Shown here: piece by piece, positions 1-12,258 of the stretch | How positions within the stretch are numbered: position 1 is the first letter of the stretch | Layout of the letters: every line of letters starts with the position of its first letter | Assembly (NCBI GenBank): GCA_028455995.1 | Contig: JABELC010000010.1 | Span: 806,001 to 870,000, forward strand | Length of the DNA: 64,000 bases | Reading direction: 5' to 3' | Source of the DNA: Scleromitrula shiraiana | Lineage: Eukaryota > Ascomycota > Leotiomycetes > Helotiales > Sclerotiniaceae | Notes under the pieces: generated by a model | Seen by the model: only the letters and a program-made list of their open reading frames with translations | What the model was told of the DNA's origin: nothing | Database searches by the model: none | Made by a program: the position numbers and the translations under genes

Positions 1-402
1 CCCTCCAGTCTTTCTCCTCAGGTTCATTTCCACTCGTCTGTCTGACTCCATTGTCGAATGCTGGTTTGCCCGCATACAACATGTGCCCATCAGTATTTCT
101 CTCACCTCCCCCTTCGATCTCCTTGCTGACAGAAATTGGTTGATTGCCTCTGAATCTTTTGCGCATATCAATTAGACCACGTTTGCACTCGCCATATCCT
201 TTTTTGAGTTGTTGACATTTGGTAGGCATGGTCTCGAGGAGAGGGCTTCGCAGACAATCAGATGGTTTGTTGCGATATATCATGACACACTCTGATTCCT
301 GAAGACATTGTGCGAGCGCAGCTCCTATTGTGTGTTAGTAAGAGGAGTGGAAAGGGGAGAAGGGGAGGGGAACTAACGAATATCTTTGCAGGAGCTCGGC
401 AT
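1..402 (-). CDS. PET191: PET191/COA5-type cytochrome c oxidase assembly protein (3' end outside window)
   Basis: Twin-CX9C-type protein of the mitochondrial intermembrane space needed for assembly of respiratory complex IV. Exon 1 runs 402-378 and opens MPSSCKDI. A 53-nt intron (377-325) has a TTACTAAC-like branch point and a CAATAG acceptor. Exon 2 runs from 324 off the window edge. The spliced protein shows paired cysteines in the family context: CLQESECVMIYRNKPSDCL, then TKCQQLKKGYGECKRG, and the conserved RFRGNQP tail motif. The family is about 110-130 residues; roughly 115 are visible, so only the extreme C-terminus is missing. The first exon is too short for ordinary ORF finding. Identification rests on the PET191 signature and is firm; the end beyond the window is unseen. 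Confidence 0.88.
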
Positions 403-1461
403 GTTGAAATTTCAATTCTGAGAGCGTTAAGGTAGTGATTCTTCCAGCACTCGCATTCGAAATGAAGATGATACACAGTCAAAAGTAATATCTTTACCGG
501 TATTGTAGAATACAGAGCATTTCTTTTCTATTATCTTCTTCACAAGAACTTCATGAGGTAAACAAGATGAAAACACGCCACCATCAACAAGATTGAAAAA
601 GTTCCAGGCGAGAAATCGCATAGCAGCTCCAGAGCCGTAATTTACCCGAATTGAGCTTAACGCAGTCACTGCATCGCAGCAATATTCAGAATATCATGTT
701 GTCTAATTTGATGTTGAGGAATCACAATATTAATGATATTTTATTTGACTCAATATTGAACAATTGAATCATTTAAATCATTTGATTTTACCATAGAGAA
801 CCAGTACGATAGTTCTAGCGCGTGATGTGGTGAGTACACCCCTACATTTGGCGATGGTTATCACTACCATAAGTAGTTATAAATTTTAGTTACAACTTAT
901 GAGGCTACTAATGACGTTTTGATCCTTCATCCCTTCAACCGTTGAACCTCCATTTGAAAATTTGAAATGTTTGAACCCATCACACCTACAAGAACGATAT
1001 TGAGACGTATTATATTGTCTTTAGTTTTACCCCCTTTTCCTATCGAATTATTAATAAATTCGAGTACTTATCTTATCAACAGCTTCCAAAATAAAATAAA
1101 AAGTGAGGCGCGTATGAAATAAAGGGTTGAAATTGACATGTGAAAATGTGGATGTAAACATCGATACGGTGTACAACCATTGGATTATACGTGTAGCTCC
1201 TCTAAAGCTCTGATTAACTGCTGTCCACGTCAACAGCTAGACGAACGACTTATCCACCGAGTATCAGATCTAGATCTCATAGAGAGATTATATATTCATC
1301 AAGTCTCTTTGTCCGTTTTGGAAAACGACAACAATTATTCTTCCTGATGGTTACAAACATTCGAATATCCTCACTGCGCAACGAAAATCCTCCATAGAGG
1401 ATCCGTAATATAATGTATATTCCATTCATTGGTCGGTTAAATCTGTGAGTTAATTGCCTGC
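403..1461. other. Intergenic region between PET191 and the lipase
   Basis: About 1.06 kb between two divergently transcribed genes (PET191 on minus, lipase on plus), so it should hold both promoters. It is A/T-rich from about 690 to 800. Small ORFs on the minus strand at 427-669 and 1051-1233 have no recognisable domain and biased, non-coding-looking composition. I see no RNA gene or repeat of note. Confidence 0.6.
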
Positions 1462-3885
1462 ATGAGGTATCTGTGCAATGCTGATTCGAAAGATAGGAGC
1501 GAGTATTTGGCCTTAATAAGTTCTTTCTTCCTCGTTGGATTAGAAGCAATTATAAGAATACTCACGCTTGCACTGCGTATGTAATATCCTCTTAACTCCA
1601 TCTGCGGAAGCTAATATCAATACAGCTTCGACAATAATAACATTATGCTATCGAGCTTCAAGAAGGGTTTTCAACAAATACACAACTGCGGCAGACAAGA
1701 AAGCAACAATTAAGAAGAAAGGTTAGCACTTTATTATAATATAACAAACCTTGTTCGATCATTAAGAATTGTGCAGATAAATCGAGTTCGATACGAAATG
1801 CCTCGGACTTTGTTGATCTATGCGCGCTTGCTGGATATTATGCTGAAGAGCATGTCGTACAAACGGGGGATGGATACTTACTAGGCATACACCGACTCGG
1901 CTGGAAGAGAGGGGAAGAAGATCAAAAAGTCAACAGTGGACCAAATAGCATTAAGAAGAATGTTGTATATCTTCATCATGGCTTGCTAATGAATAGTGAA
2001 GTCTGGGTCTGTTTGACTGATGAGCAAAGATGCTTGCCATTTGCCTTGGTGGAAATGGGTTACGATGTCTGGGTGGGTTTTCCCCTTCTCCTATCTAATC
2101 TCGATAGAGCGAACTAACACGAAATAGCTTGGAAACAACCGTGGAAACAAGTATTCCAAGAAATCAGTCAATCATTCTCCTATGGATATACCTTTCTGGG
2201 ATTTCTCAATGGATGAATTTGCTTTTCATGACATACCCGATACTATCCAATATATCCTCGAAACAACTTCGGCACCCTCATTATCCTACATTGGATTTTC
2301 TCAAGGCACAGCACAAGCTTTTGCAACATTGGCCGTACACCCCAAGCTCAATGATCAAATCAATGTCTTCATTGCTCTAGCACCAGCTATGTCCCCAGCT
2401 GGTCTTTCGAATGGTATAGTAGATGCTCTCGTCAAAGCATCACCTCAAGTACTATTCCTTCTTTTCGGCCGACGATCAATTCTCTCATCTGCTACAATGT
2501 GGCAATCGATACTATACCCTCCAATTTTTGTGCGCTTGATCGACATGGGTCTTTCATTCCTTTTTGGCTGGCAAGCCAACAACATCTCTACATCACAAAA
2601 ACTTGCAGCATATCCTCATTTATACTCATTTACTAGTACCAAATCAGTTGTTCACTGGTTTCAAATAATTCGCACCAAATCCTTCCAAATGTATGATGAT
2701 GACGTCCAACCCGTCGTATCTCTAGGAAGTGTAGCTAAATACACCAAAGTCGCCAAATTCCCTACTCGCAATATTAAAACTCCGATTGTACTTGTATACG
2801 GAGGTAGCGACTCATTGGTTGATATTAATGTGATGCTGAAAGAGCTTCCCTCCCACACAATCGCCAATGAAATCCCGCATTACGAACATTTGGATTTCCT
2901 TTGGGCACGAGAGGTTGATAGTTTGGTTTTCCCTCATGTATTCGATGCATTAGAATCATTTTACAACGCAGAGCACTCCAAAGAAGAATACGAAAGTTAT
3001 CGAATAGCTCGTAACAATTCCATACGAACCGGCAGCAAACACAACAGAAACAGACTACTAACCTACCTAAGCGAGGAAGACAGCGGAAGTCAAACTCTAA
3101 GCGGAAGTGTCGCAGATGCAGAACAAACCATCGCTTTACAACTCGGTGATGAATCACCAGGGGATCTCGTCGTTTTACCACCCAGAACGATGAGTAACGG
3201 ATATAGCGAAAAGAATGCCAGGAAACGCATTAAATTAAAACAACTTCCTTATAATCACGACGACAACGATTCATCGGATAGCTCATCGAATAACTCGCCC
3301 AAACTTCTTCCACCACCAACCCCCCATCCTAAATTTTCAAATCAAAATATTGAAGAGGAAGAAAATTCTCCCCCGCACACTCCTCCACAATTCCAAAGTC
3401 CTTCTACAACATCACGTATACCCATCACATCACCACCATCATCGTCTCATCAACAAACCCAAAACCAAACTCAAACTCAAATCCAAACACCAACACAAGT
3501 CGAAACACCAATCCAACCTCAAACCCAACCGCAACCCCAGACTCAAACTCAAATTCAAACACCATCCTCGGCCCGCTTCCTCAAAAGAAACATGAGAAGC
3601 TCAAGTATAGGCAGTAACCTCTCATTTGATCGCGGCAGTGGATGGAATAGTCCGGGGGGTATTAGTGTGGGTGTTGGAAAGGCGGTAGGTGGGTTGGTGA
3701 TGGGTGGGGAGGGCGTTAGGGGGAGTGTTACTAGTTCGGATGGTGATGTTGGGAGGAGGAAGGGGAGTGCTGGTGGGGAGGAGGGGAGTGGGAGTGGGAG
3801 TGCCAGTGGGAGTGGGGGTTGGGGTGGAAATGGGAAGGGGTTTGGATTTGGGGGCAGTTTGAGGAAGAAGAGGGGGGGTGGGTAG
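1462..3885 (+). CDS. TGL1/YEH-like steryl ester hydrolase (alpha/beta-hydrolase lipase)
   Basis: Lipid-droplet or ER lipase of the acid-lipase/steryl-ester hydrolase family. Four exons: 1462-1576, 1626-1721, 1777-2072 and 2128-3885, giving 754 residues; all phases match and introns have GTATGT, GTTAGC and GTGGGT donors. The N-terminus carries a hydrophobic stretch (about residues 18-50), expected for the family's membrane anchor. The lipase signature YDVWLGNNRGNKYS crosses the last junction. The triad is visible: Ser227 in GFSQG, Asp397 in GGSDSLVD and His423 in YEHLDFLW. After about residue 440 the protein becomes low-complexity, with Gln/Thr/Pro repeats (about 520-570) and a Gly/Ser-rich tail coded by G-rich DNA. 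The start codon is the first ATG in frame with the hydrophobic segment. I cannot distinguish TGL1 from YEH1/2. Confidence 0.87.
3778..3880 (+). repeat. G-rich coding minisatellite at the lipase 3' end
   Basis: Tandem GGGAGT/GGGAAT-like hexamers and long G runs on the plus strand encode the Gly/Ser tail of the lipase. At least eight runs of three or more G occur within 100 nt, a G-quadruplex-capable arrangement by inspection. The opposite strand makes long spurious Pro/Ser/Thr-rich open frames. Confidence 0.7.
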
Positions 3886-4331
3886 GATTGGTGAGATGAG
3901 TGTGATGGCTGAGATGGTTTTTTCTTGGAGTTTGGATTGGGTTGGGTTGGATTGGATGGGATTGGATTTGGGGTACAGTATATAAAATTGAACCGAACTG
4001 AATTGAATCAGGTGCATACATCTATGAGTGTATAAGATTGTTGGATAGATGAACAGTAAATAAACTGAATATATATAACATTTTAGAAATAGGAGAAGAG
4101 AAGAAACAGAGCAGAAGAAATTTAACTTCAATCTTCATATACAAAATTGTGGATGTATGGACATAACTCGATGGATCTTACTGCACATAAAGAACATCCC
4201 AAGTCAAAAATTATAAATGACAAGCGCAACCAGACCAAAGCAAAGACAATACAATCTCAGCTAACATGCAAACGAAAAAAGGCCCAAAAACTACCGGATT
4301 ACCCGTTGAAACAGACGATATATAAATCCTA
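3886..4331. other. Convergent 3' intergenic region
   Basis: About 450 nt between the stop codons of two convergent genes (lipase on plus, SDR on minus). It holds TTGGATTGGG-type T/G repeats near 3930-3970 and A/T-rich likely 3' UTR and poly(A) sequence. No gene is apparent. Confidence 0.6.
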
Positions 4332-5871
4332 TCATCCTAAACTACCCATCCCCATTCTCCCCGCCCGCAGCTCCTCGTATATATCCTCCTTATACCCCTC
4401 CAAATTCCCAATCATATATCCCTCGCCAAAAGTAGGTCCTTCGTCCTACAATTTGTGAGTATGAATTAGTATTTATTAGTGCAGTAGAGTAACTCAGTAA
4501 ACCCGGATTACATCAACATCCATATGTATAATACCATTTCCAAACGACAACATTCATTCTACTTCCCAAAAAAACAGCGGGGGAGGGGGGGAGGAGAAGA
4601 AGCGAGAATAATAGAGAGAAAACAACATACCCCAACTTCCTTAACAACTCTCAGCCCATTCCCACTAACCTCCAATATGGTCCCTCCTACATATTCCTCC
4701 TTGGTCAAGAGGTCTAACATCGCATTTGCTACTGTCTCCTTCGCAATCCATTTCTGATCTGCGGTTAACATGCGCATCTTGGAGGGTTGGGATGACCAGA
4801 TTGGTGTCTATCACGTTCACTCAATGAATTAGCTTGGCTTTTGGCTTTTGGCTTTTGGAAATGTTCCGTCCATTCCCAATCCCGATTACCCAATCCCATT
4901 CCCAATCCCACCCCTCCATCTCCCCCATCCAATCCAGAAACCGCAAATAACTGAAGAGGAAAAGAAAAAAAAAGGGGGGGAGGGGAAAGAAAAAACCCAC
5001 CTCCACCAACCCCGGCGCAACCCCCACAACCCTAACCCCCACACCCCCCTTCCCCTCCAATCCCCTCAAACTCCTCACAAACCCCGCCACCGCAAATTTA
5101 CTCGCATGATAAAACGGCGTCTCCATGACGCCGATCTGGCCCGCTATACTGCCCAAGCAGACGACGCGACCGCTGCGATGATGGGTCGTCCAGTATTGGA
5201 TGCCCATCTGCGTGAGACGGATAGGATGGGTGATATTGACGGAGAGGGTGTGGTAAGTTCCAGGGATGCTAGAGCGGGCGGGGGGGATGGGGTCGTGGGA
5301 GAGGGGGGTGAGGGGGGGATTGTAGAAGTTTGAGTGGGGGGGGTCGAATACTAGATTGAGGGAGGGTGGGGGGTGTATGTTAGACTGTTGGTTGGTTTGG
5401 AAGGATTGGTAGGTAAATAAACGGAAATAATAAAAACTTACGCCCCGCCCCCGGCACCAAAATATCCACACCCCCTAACGTCTCCACCGTAAACCCAAAA
5501 AGCCTCTCCAATTGCGCCCAGCTCGTCACGTCAGTCTCGCAGTACAAACATTTCGGATCCGTCGTATACGTATCTAAAAGCTTGGTTGCGTCTGGAAGCA
5601 GCGATATGTCTGCTATTACTACGTTGCAGTTTTTGGAGAGGAGGAGGGAGGCGAATGAGAGGTTGATTCCTGATTTGAGTGAGTGAGTGAGTGGGATGGG
5701 AAGGAGATAGAGGAATCGTGGTTAAGTGGGAGAGAGAAGATGAGATAGAAGGAAGGGGAAATAGTTGGAGAATAATATATATAACGTACCGGAACCAGCA
5801 CCGGTAATAATAGCTACTTTTCCTTTCACTTCTAGATCCATCGGCAAACTATGGTCACTTCCCTTATCCAT
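4332..5871 (-). CDS. Short-chain dehydrogenase/reductase, 15-hydroxyprostaglandin-dehydrogenase type
   Basis: NAD(P)-dependent oxidoreductase with a Rossmann fold; substrate unknown. Five exons: 5871-5790, 5669-5442, 5350-5001, 4807-4631 and 4445-4332, totalling 316 residues. All introns have consensus donors (GTACGT, GTAAGT, GTGGGT, GTATGT) and consistent phases. Cofactor motif TGAGSGIN lies at 23-30, with Asn in the last glycine position, which is common in this fungal subgroup. The catalytic set is complete: Ser171 in GSIAG, Tyr184 and Lys188 in YHASK. The GAG turn followed by FDPPHSNFYNPP matches 15-PGDH-like proteins. The coding strand is strikingly pyrimidine-rich, with many C runs, so the other strand is G-rich. 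The fourth intron (about 185 nt) holds a G run at 4579-4593 on the plus strand. Confidence 0.85.
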
Positions 5872-7595
5872 TTTGGATACAGATGTCTCTTCCTTTCACT
5901 CTCACAAACGAACACTCTTTATGCTCGACTCTGTTCTGCTCCTGCAAATTGAATTAATCGGCCGATGACTGTTTGCAATAAAGAATGAAATGTTAACTTG
6001 ATAGCTATTAGTTGATTGATGAGATCAATATAAACTAAACATTTCCTATAATAACAATATATTGTTCGAGGAGTAATAAAGTGATGGATTGGATTGGAAG
6101 CTTCAAAAAACAAACCTAAACCATAGAAAACGAGAAAACGAGAAAATGAGAAAGGGGAAGAGAAAGATGGATAAGAACGAATGAGCATATGATAGAAAAT
6201 AATATGGTATTTTCCCCTCTCATCTATTCCATCTCGCATGTACAATATATCTCATCCAGTGCCATTTCCCTCTCGTATATAGGACGACTGTAGTACAGTA
6301 TAGGATGGAACAAGTACTACGTGACTAGACTGTTTGGAGGAGGTTCCCCGCTTTTGTGCGATGGATGGGATGGAATGGGATGGGGGATAATTGGATGGAT
6401 GTCCTAGTTTGAATAAAGGATTGGGTTGAATAGTTGGGTTGAATCAGATTTGGTGAACGATAGCTAAGGAGAGACGGGACGGGACTAGATAATAGATGAT
6501 GATTGATTGTAAAGTGGGTGATTGGATTGATGAGAGATATGCGGGATGGGACGAATATCCCCAAGCTGAAAACATGGAAGTATAAAAGTATGGGAAGTAA
6601 GGGTCAGATGAATGGACAGTAAGTCTTGAACTGACAAGCAAATAAGAAAAATCGAACTGACAGACATGAACTGACGGTGCAACTTGAATCGACGGACGGT
6701 CAGTTCGCATCCCCAAGATGAATGGATAGATGGATCAATGAATGAATAAATGAATGACTGCAAGCAGCTTGCTATGCACATGTATACAGCATATGTACCA
6801 CCGAGTATATCTGTACAATACATTTATTTGCATATCAGCTACTAACTGTCCATCTACCTACCAGCGCATATGAATCTCACCTCCACGACAACAACTCACT
6901 CTCATCAGTAATTATAATAGATAGATATACTAGAATATCATTCACTCGTTCCATTGATTATATCAAAAAGATAGATTTTCATTTTCATTTTCATTTTCAA
7001 CACCTACTTCTTCTATCATCTCATCTCATCTCTTTTCTTCTCTTCTCTGTTCTCCTCTCTTTCTTCCGCTCCCTCCATCATTTCTCTTTCCTCTCCTTAT
7101 TTCTCCCCTTCTCCCCTCATCAATAAGTTACTACGCCAAGGGGTATAGATATAGATATCTGAATTCGCCTAACATGCCACAGCGGGCGCCCCCCCCATCC
7201 ATACCCCATCCATATCATATAATATGCCATTACCATTACCATTGCCAATCAAACCATCCCATTTCACCAAACCGTAATAATATCCCCGTCCCATGATATA
7301 CATAAATACATACATTTCGAACAAGTCTCCCCAACAAAAGCCAAAACAAAAGTAAAAAACAAAATATTGTTTGTTTGCTCAATTCCTTTACACCAATACC
7401 CAACCCATTCAATCCCATCCAATCCCATCCCACCCGTCCAAATTCAGTTCAGCCCAGAAAGATTCGCCTTGCCCACCTATTGAATTATAACCTTTTCATA
7501 CCATACCATGCCATGCCCTGCCATGCTATACCAAACTATGCGATTCCCTCAAGGAAGGGAAATAGAAAAAAAAAAAACACACACAAAACACAAAT
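5872..7595. other. Intergenic region with simple repeats
   Basis: About 1.7 kb between the SDR start and the end of the Cti6-like gene, both on minus. It contains the SDR promoter, degenerate TGGGATGGAATGGGATGG-type repeats (about 6360-6440), a TTTTCA repeat at 6977-7001, a pyrimidine tract at 7010-7110 and an ATGCCATGCC-type repeat near 7500-7540. Open frames here are low-complexity and carry no recognisable domain. Confidence 0.6.
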
Positions 7596-9820
7596 TCATG
7601 CATACTCCGTTTGCCATTTGAGTATCTGTCTAGTTATAACATCCATCATTTCTATGCATGATAAATCCTTGAAATTTCTCTCAGGTTGTTCACCTGCGTC
7701 TGCGTTTGCATTTGCATCCGCGTTTGTACCTGAGCCCGAGCCTGAGCCTGAGCTTGCGCCTGTCTTATCCTTATCCGCCTCATTACTATTACCGACACCT
7801 TTCTCGCCATTGACTTTGATCTCCGGTAAGCTTTCGGCGGTATTCAAATTCGACATCAATTGATCTCTAGTTTCTTTGCTAAGACGTGGTGTCAATGATG
7901 AATCGCTAGCCATGTCGACTTGAGTGCGGGTTATAAAGTCAAGGATTCCTGTGATTCGTCTCTTCATCTCCATCATGCTAACTTTGTTGTTGACGTTGGT
8001 TTTCGCTTTGCTGGCTTTGCTTTCATTGTTCGAGCCTCGGGTGTTTGTGTGGTGACCATTGTCATCACCGCGTGGAGTATCTCTCGACTGAGATCGATTG
8101 GGAGATCGGGTACCATCATGATCTCTGTCTTTTGTATATTGATTTTTGCCTAGTTTTCCTTTACGGCCATTGGGTGGTCTGCCACCCTTTTTATGCGAAA
8201 CGGGTGGTTGAACTGGTGGGGGTGAATCAGGCGCCGCAATCTGTGAAGATGGGGGAGGATCTGTAGGTGGTGCTGTAACTTCAGTAGTTTTGGTGTTTGG
8301 TGGTTTTATTGCTGGAGGGGTCTCCTCAATTGGTTCCGAATCTAAACAATTGTAAGAATATGCTAGTCATTGAAATCATATAGATGCAATTACCTTCAAT
8401 TCTTCGGCGTTCTGCTCGCCCTTTGCGTTTAGTTGCAGCTTCCAACCTAGATTTCTCACGTTCTTCTCTCAATTCTTTCTCTCGATGATTTCTTGCAGCT
8501 GCGCCTCTAATTTTTTTGGCTCCATTACGTCCATTTGTGATAGGAGTGCCATCATCAGATTCTGGGCGGGACGAAGGTTGTTGTGGTGTCTGCTGTGGTT
8601 TTTCATCATCATCTGGGGTAGGAGAAGCTGAGTTCGTCCGTTGTCTTTTCGGTCCGTCAGGTTTCCTGTTAAAAAAATTTAACGCAATTCGTGTAAGTTG
8701 CCTTGGGATCTGCTTACTCTTCGCTATCGCTACGACCTCGTTTTCCTCGTCGGTTTCGACCTTCAATGTTTTCTGGGCTATTCTCTGCTACGCTGGCTGC
8801 AATTGCCCGTCTAATCTGTTCTGCCTCAGCAGCTGCATCGTAAGCTGCATCTCTGCTATTCATTGTTGAGCGTCGCTTTGCGCCTTGGAGGCTGGATGAT
8901 GGGCGACCATTTTTACCACTTTTGGGAGATCGAGTTCCATCTTTAGAAAATGAAGGGGCTCGCGATGTAGTTCTAGAAAGGTTTGGCTGAAGAGGAAGGT
9001 ATAATGAATAGCGTTGCCTGCGACTCATGATGTCAGAATTGAGATAATATAATGATGTTGTTATAAAAGATTGCAACGAATTCAATTTTGGAAGAAGGAT
9101 CTGCGCCCTTGAAGCAGCCTTGTGAGACTTGATCTGCGCCACGGTTTCGCGTCGACGCTGACAAGTCGGACGAATACCTGAGAATTGGGGTTTTTTTAAA
9201 TTGCGAAAATAAACTCACCCGTTCTGCGCTGTGCGAATTCGATGAAGATCTTTACGACATTGTTCACAAAAGTATTCATCGGGACTTGTATCTTCATTCA
9301 TGATCCCAACGCACCCTCCATGCTGCCAAACTTTGCAAACGTCGCATTGTAAAAAGAAGCCTGCCAAATCCTCTGTGACATCTGCCGCTGTTATAATTGA
9401 CTCTTCGATTCCATCTTTTGTATTATGTTTATTATCGTCATCCCGTAGCTGTGGTGGCCCAGGGTACTCGTCGTAACCGCAGATACATCGAACTGCTTCA
9501 TCGTCTTCGCCCCCTTCATCTGCGCCCGCCATTGTTTCTTCTTCGATTGATTGTGTCTTTGATGACTTCTCACGATCATCTGCCCGTCCTCGTTTTCGAC
9601 GTAGTGAAGAGTTGTCTTCAGTGGTGGTTGCATCATCAGGAGAATCCGAGGACAATGAAGCAGAAGGAGTTGATTTTCTTGGTGATTCGGCTTTATTATT
9701 TGAACGAGTAGATCTTTCTGCGCGGCTAGAGGTATTCGAAGAACTAGAAGAATGATTTGAATTTGATTGTAAAGATTGACTGCCTCGAGCAGCTCTCGAT
9801 GAACGCCTTGTAGTATCCAT
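7596..9820 (-). CDS. CTI6: Cti6-like PHD-finger protein (Rpd3L histone deacetylase complex subunit)
   Basis: Nuclear chromatin reader; yeast Cti6 is a subunit of the Rpd3L histone deacetylase complex. Four exons: 9820-9219, 9017-8718, 8665-8394 and 8341-7596, 639 residues. The PHD finger spans about 111-188, from RCICG through FLQCDVCKVWQHGGCVG to YFCEQCRKDLH. The exon 1/2 junction restores the family motif NGQRYSLYLPL right after the PHD finger, which is why I chose the acceptor at 9018 over an earlier one. The rest is basic and Ser/Pro-rich, with a charged RE/K helix (about 355-392) and a conserved C-terminal segment (MMEMKRRITGILDFITRTQ) followed by Gly/Ser/Ala-rich sequence. Assignment by PHD sequence plus the SLYLPL motif; complex membership is inferred from yeast. 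Confidence 0.82.
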
Positions 9821-10284
9821 TCCGAGAAATTATAATAATACAAGGGATAAATGTATTGATTTCGTGTTTTTGAATATGCGAACTCGATTAGAATTTCCTA
9901 ATATATCTGCGAACGCGTAAAGTATTGTAATTGTATGAAATTGAGTATTAAAACGAGTTCTTGTGTTGATTGAGAGCTTTGAATTCAAGCTCGGAAGAAT
10001 TCAGTATATTGGAATTGAGAGGGGAAAGTAAGGAAAGAGGGTTCTCTCTCCCTCTATGGATGGTAAGGCTTTTTTTTCCTTTTTTAAAAACGGATTGAAG
10101 TTATTTTGAAGAGAGAATTAGAAAATAGAATTGAAGGACAAAAGTATTTGATCTAATAGAGAAGAGTTATCTTGAAATTTTGGTGTAATCATGACTGCGA
10201 ATGAATAGTAGAAAGTGGAAAGAGTTCAAGTTTTTGTTATGTGTGTAGAGAAATAAAAGTAGGCCGAAGCTATCTCTCCTAGTA

Positions 10285-10321
<37 letters not shown>

Positions 10322-12258
10322 TCTTACAATTTTTAGACTACCAAGAACTCTCCGTGAGAACCTACCCCCGCTTCAAATCTTCCATAAAAATTTCTTACAT
10401 AATGGGACATTTGAACTAACGTAGTAATTAAGTAAGGTGAATTTATATCTTTTAACCAATCAAATATATCAAACATAAATTTAGCTATCTATTATGAATT
10501 GATTATATGCATTTTAGTACTATGGCCAATTGAATTAATATCTCCCGGTATATTTAGAGAAGCAGTGGACGAATTTACTACTAGTACTGTAAGAATAAAA
10601 ATAATAAAATATTATAACAATAACAATATAGCTACTAGTAATTAAATAAACTTAGCTAAATCAAAACGATAGTAAACTTATTACCTAGGAAGTAATCATC
10701 CATCTATTATTATTATCTTTCCTGATATTCATCATTTTCATCTGTATTGGTAATCCATATGTTAAGCTACGGTAAAACAGAGCCTGAATAATAATCATAA
10801 TAATAATAATAATATCATCTCTTTCCCAGTGGTATAATTACAATTACACGTGAAATTACCTAATCTTCATTGCGAATTTGTACTTTCCTAATATTCATGC
10901 CTCATTTTGATTCTTGAGTACACCCGTAGTTCTACAGTAATGAAGCCCTAGAGTGGAAAGTAGTAATAATAATAATAATTTCTTATTGATGATTCCTTTC
11001 AATGCTTCAATATCTCTTTCCCTCCCTTCCCTTGGACTTTCTGTTATTCAACAACCAGTTCCACTTCATTCTATACAAGTCAAAACACCCTCCTAGAATA
11101 CTATGTTTTTCTAGATTGAATCGAACCCTCCCAAGAAAGAATAACCTTGAAGACTACATAACATGGTATTTATTATTACTCCAGTCTCCAGGGCTTATTA
11201 CATATAATACAGTACCTACGTACCGGTACTACTTCTCTACATTACATAACTTATTATCATTATTACTTATTATTATTACTGTACACCATCCATCCCACCA
11301 CCCAACATCTACCACCCAACACTCACCACCCACATCAATTTCACCCACTTTTATTACTTACCCATCTACTTACTATGTATTAACCTAACCTTACCTGTAT
11401 TAGTTAAATATCAACTTATTTTATACTTTCCGACTACTCAACGTTACCAAACCACAAGAGAAACCATTCAATGAAAATAGTTAATCAATACTATTATTAT
11501 TGACAAAAAAAAACCCCCCCCCCTCCAAATCCCCCGTACTATTCGGAATTTTGTACAGTACTTGGTCATTGAAATCCGTTTTTTCTTCTATAACTTTTTG
11601 TTTTGTAAAAAAAAACTTTCATTTCATTCATTCTTACTACTTTTACTGTCATTTTCCCGCATCCACCTTGGATAGAAACGTCACTTCCAAATATTCTCGT
11701 ATCGTGGGGTGGAAACATCGTCAATAAATCTAATCTAGGGCACTACCTCAAAAAGTTGCGTTCCAATTCTAAAGAAAAATTTCCTTCGAAAAAAAAAAGT
11801 ATCCTGAAAGTATGAACTCTCAAAATTATATCATTCTCAATTTCAAAAGATAATTATGTCTGGTTTCTTTAGATGGATGGGACTGAACGGGTTGGGAACT
11901 GGAATGACAAGTTACATGTCATTACTTCCTTACCCTTAATATTCATATCAAGATTTGAAGACTGATGTTTTGTTTACTGTAGGAAAGGGGAACTAAAAAA
12001 AAAACAACCAAAAAACCATTCCCCTCTTCCTTCTCCTATTACGAATCTCGAGAATCAACCAAGGGAACAACAAGAGCCATTCTATAAGCGCAAATTTAGA
12101 GGTTGGGGTAGTGGGCATATGTCCGTTTCGGTGATGAACACAAGTATGATATTCTTATATCGTGGCACCTCTTATTGATTCCGCCACTCTCACCAACCAT
12201 TTGTCAACGATAATTAATACGTTCCGTTGTGTTTTAAACTCCCATTGGAATTGAAACT
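9821..12258. other. Long divergent intergenic region
   Basis: About 2.4 kb separating the Cti6-like gene (minus) from the next plus-strand gene. It holds a (TC)n tract at 10290-10317, (TAA)n tracts near 10795-10816 and 10964-10980, and an A-run/C-run junction at 11505-11524. A/T-rich stretches near 10430-10690 contain repeated CTAGTA words, similar to those in the AT island. Pro/Thr/Ser-rich open frames around 11002-11388 look like simple-sequence artefacts. Two promoters and long 5' leaders are the likely content. Confidence 0.6.
10290..10317. repeat. (TC)n microsatellite
   Basis: Uninterrupted TC dinucleotide repeat of about 14 units upstream of the Cti6-like gene, seen directly in the sequence. 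Confidence 0.95.

Noticed and set aside
427..669. 80-residue minus-strand frame upstream of PET191
   Set aside because: No recognisable domain; lies in the likely promoter and 5' leader of PET191.
3622..4131. 169-residue minus-strand open frame opposite the lipase tail
   Set aside because: It is the mirror of a G-rich repeat; the Pro/Thr/Ser-rich translation has no domain, and the lipase frame is clearly the real one.
4848..5333. 161-residue plus-strand open frame opposite the SDR
   Set aside because: It overlaps SDR exon 3 and an intron and reflects C/G skew only.
9033..9218. Frame inside the Cti6 intron as a separate gene
   Set aside because: It lies within an intron whose removal restores the conserved SLYLPL motif; kept only as a possible alternative isoform.
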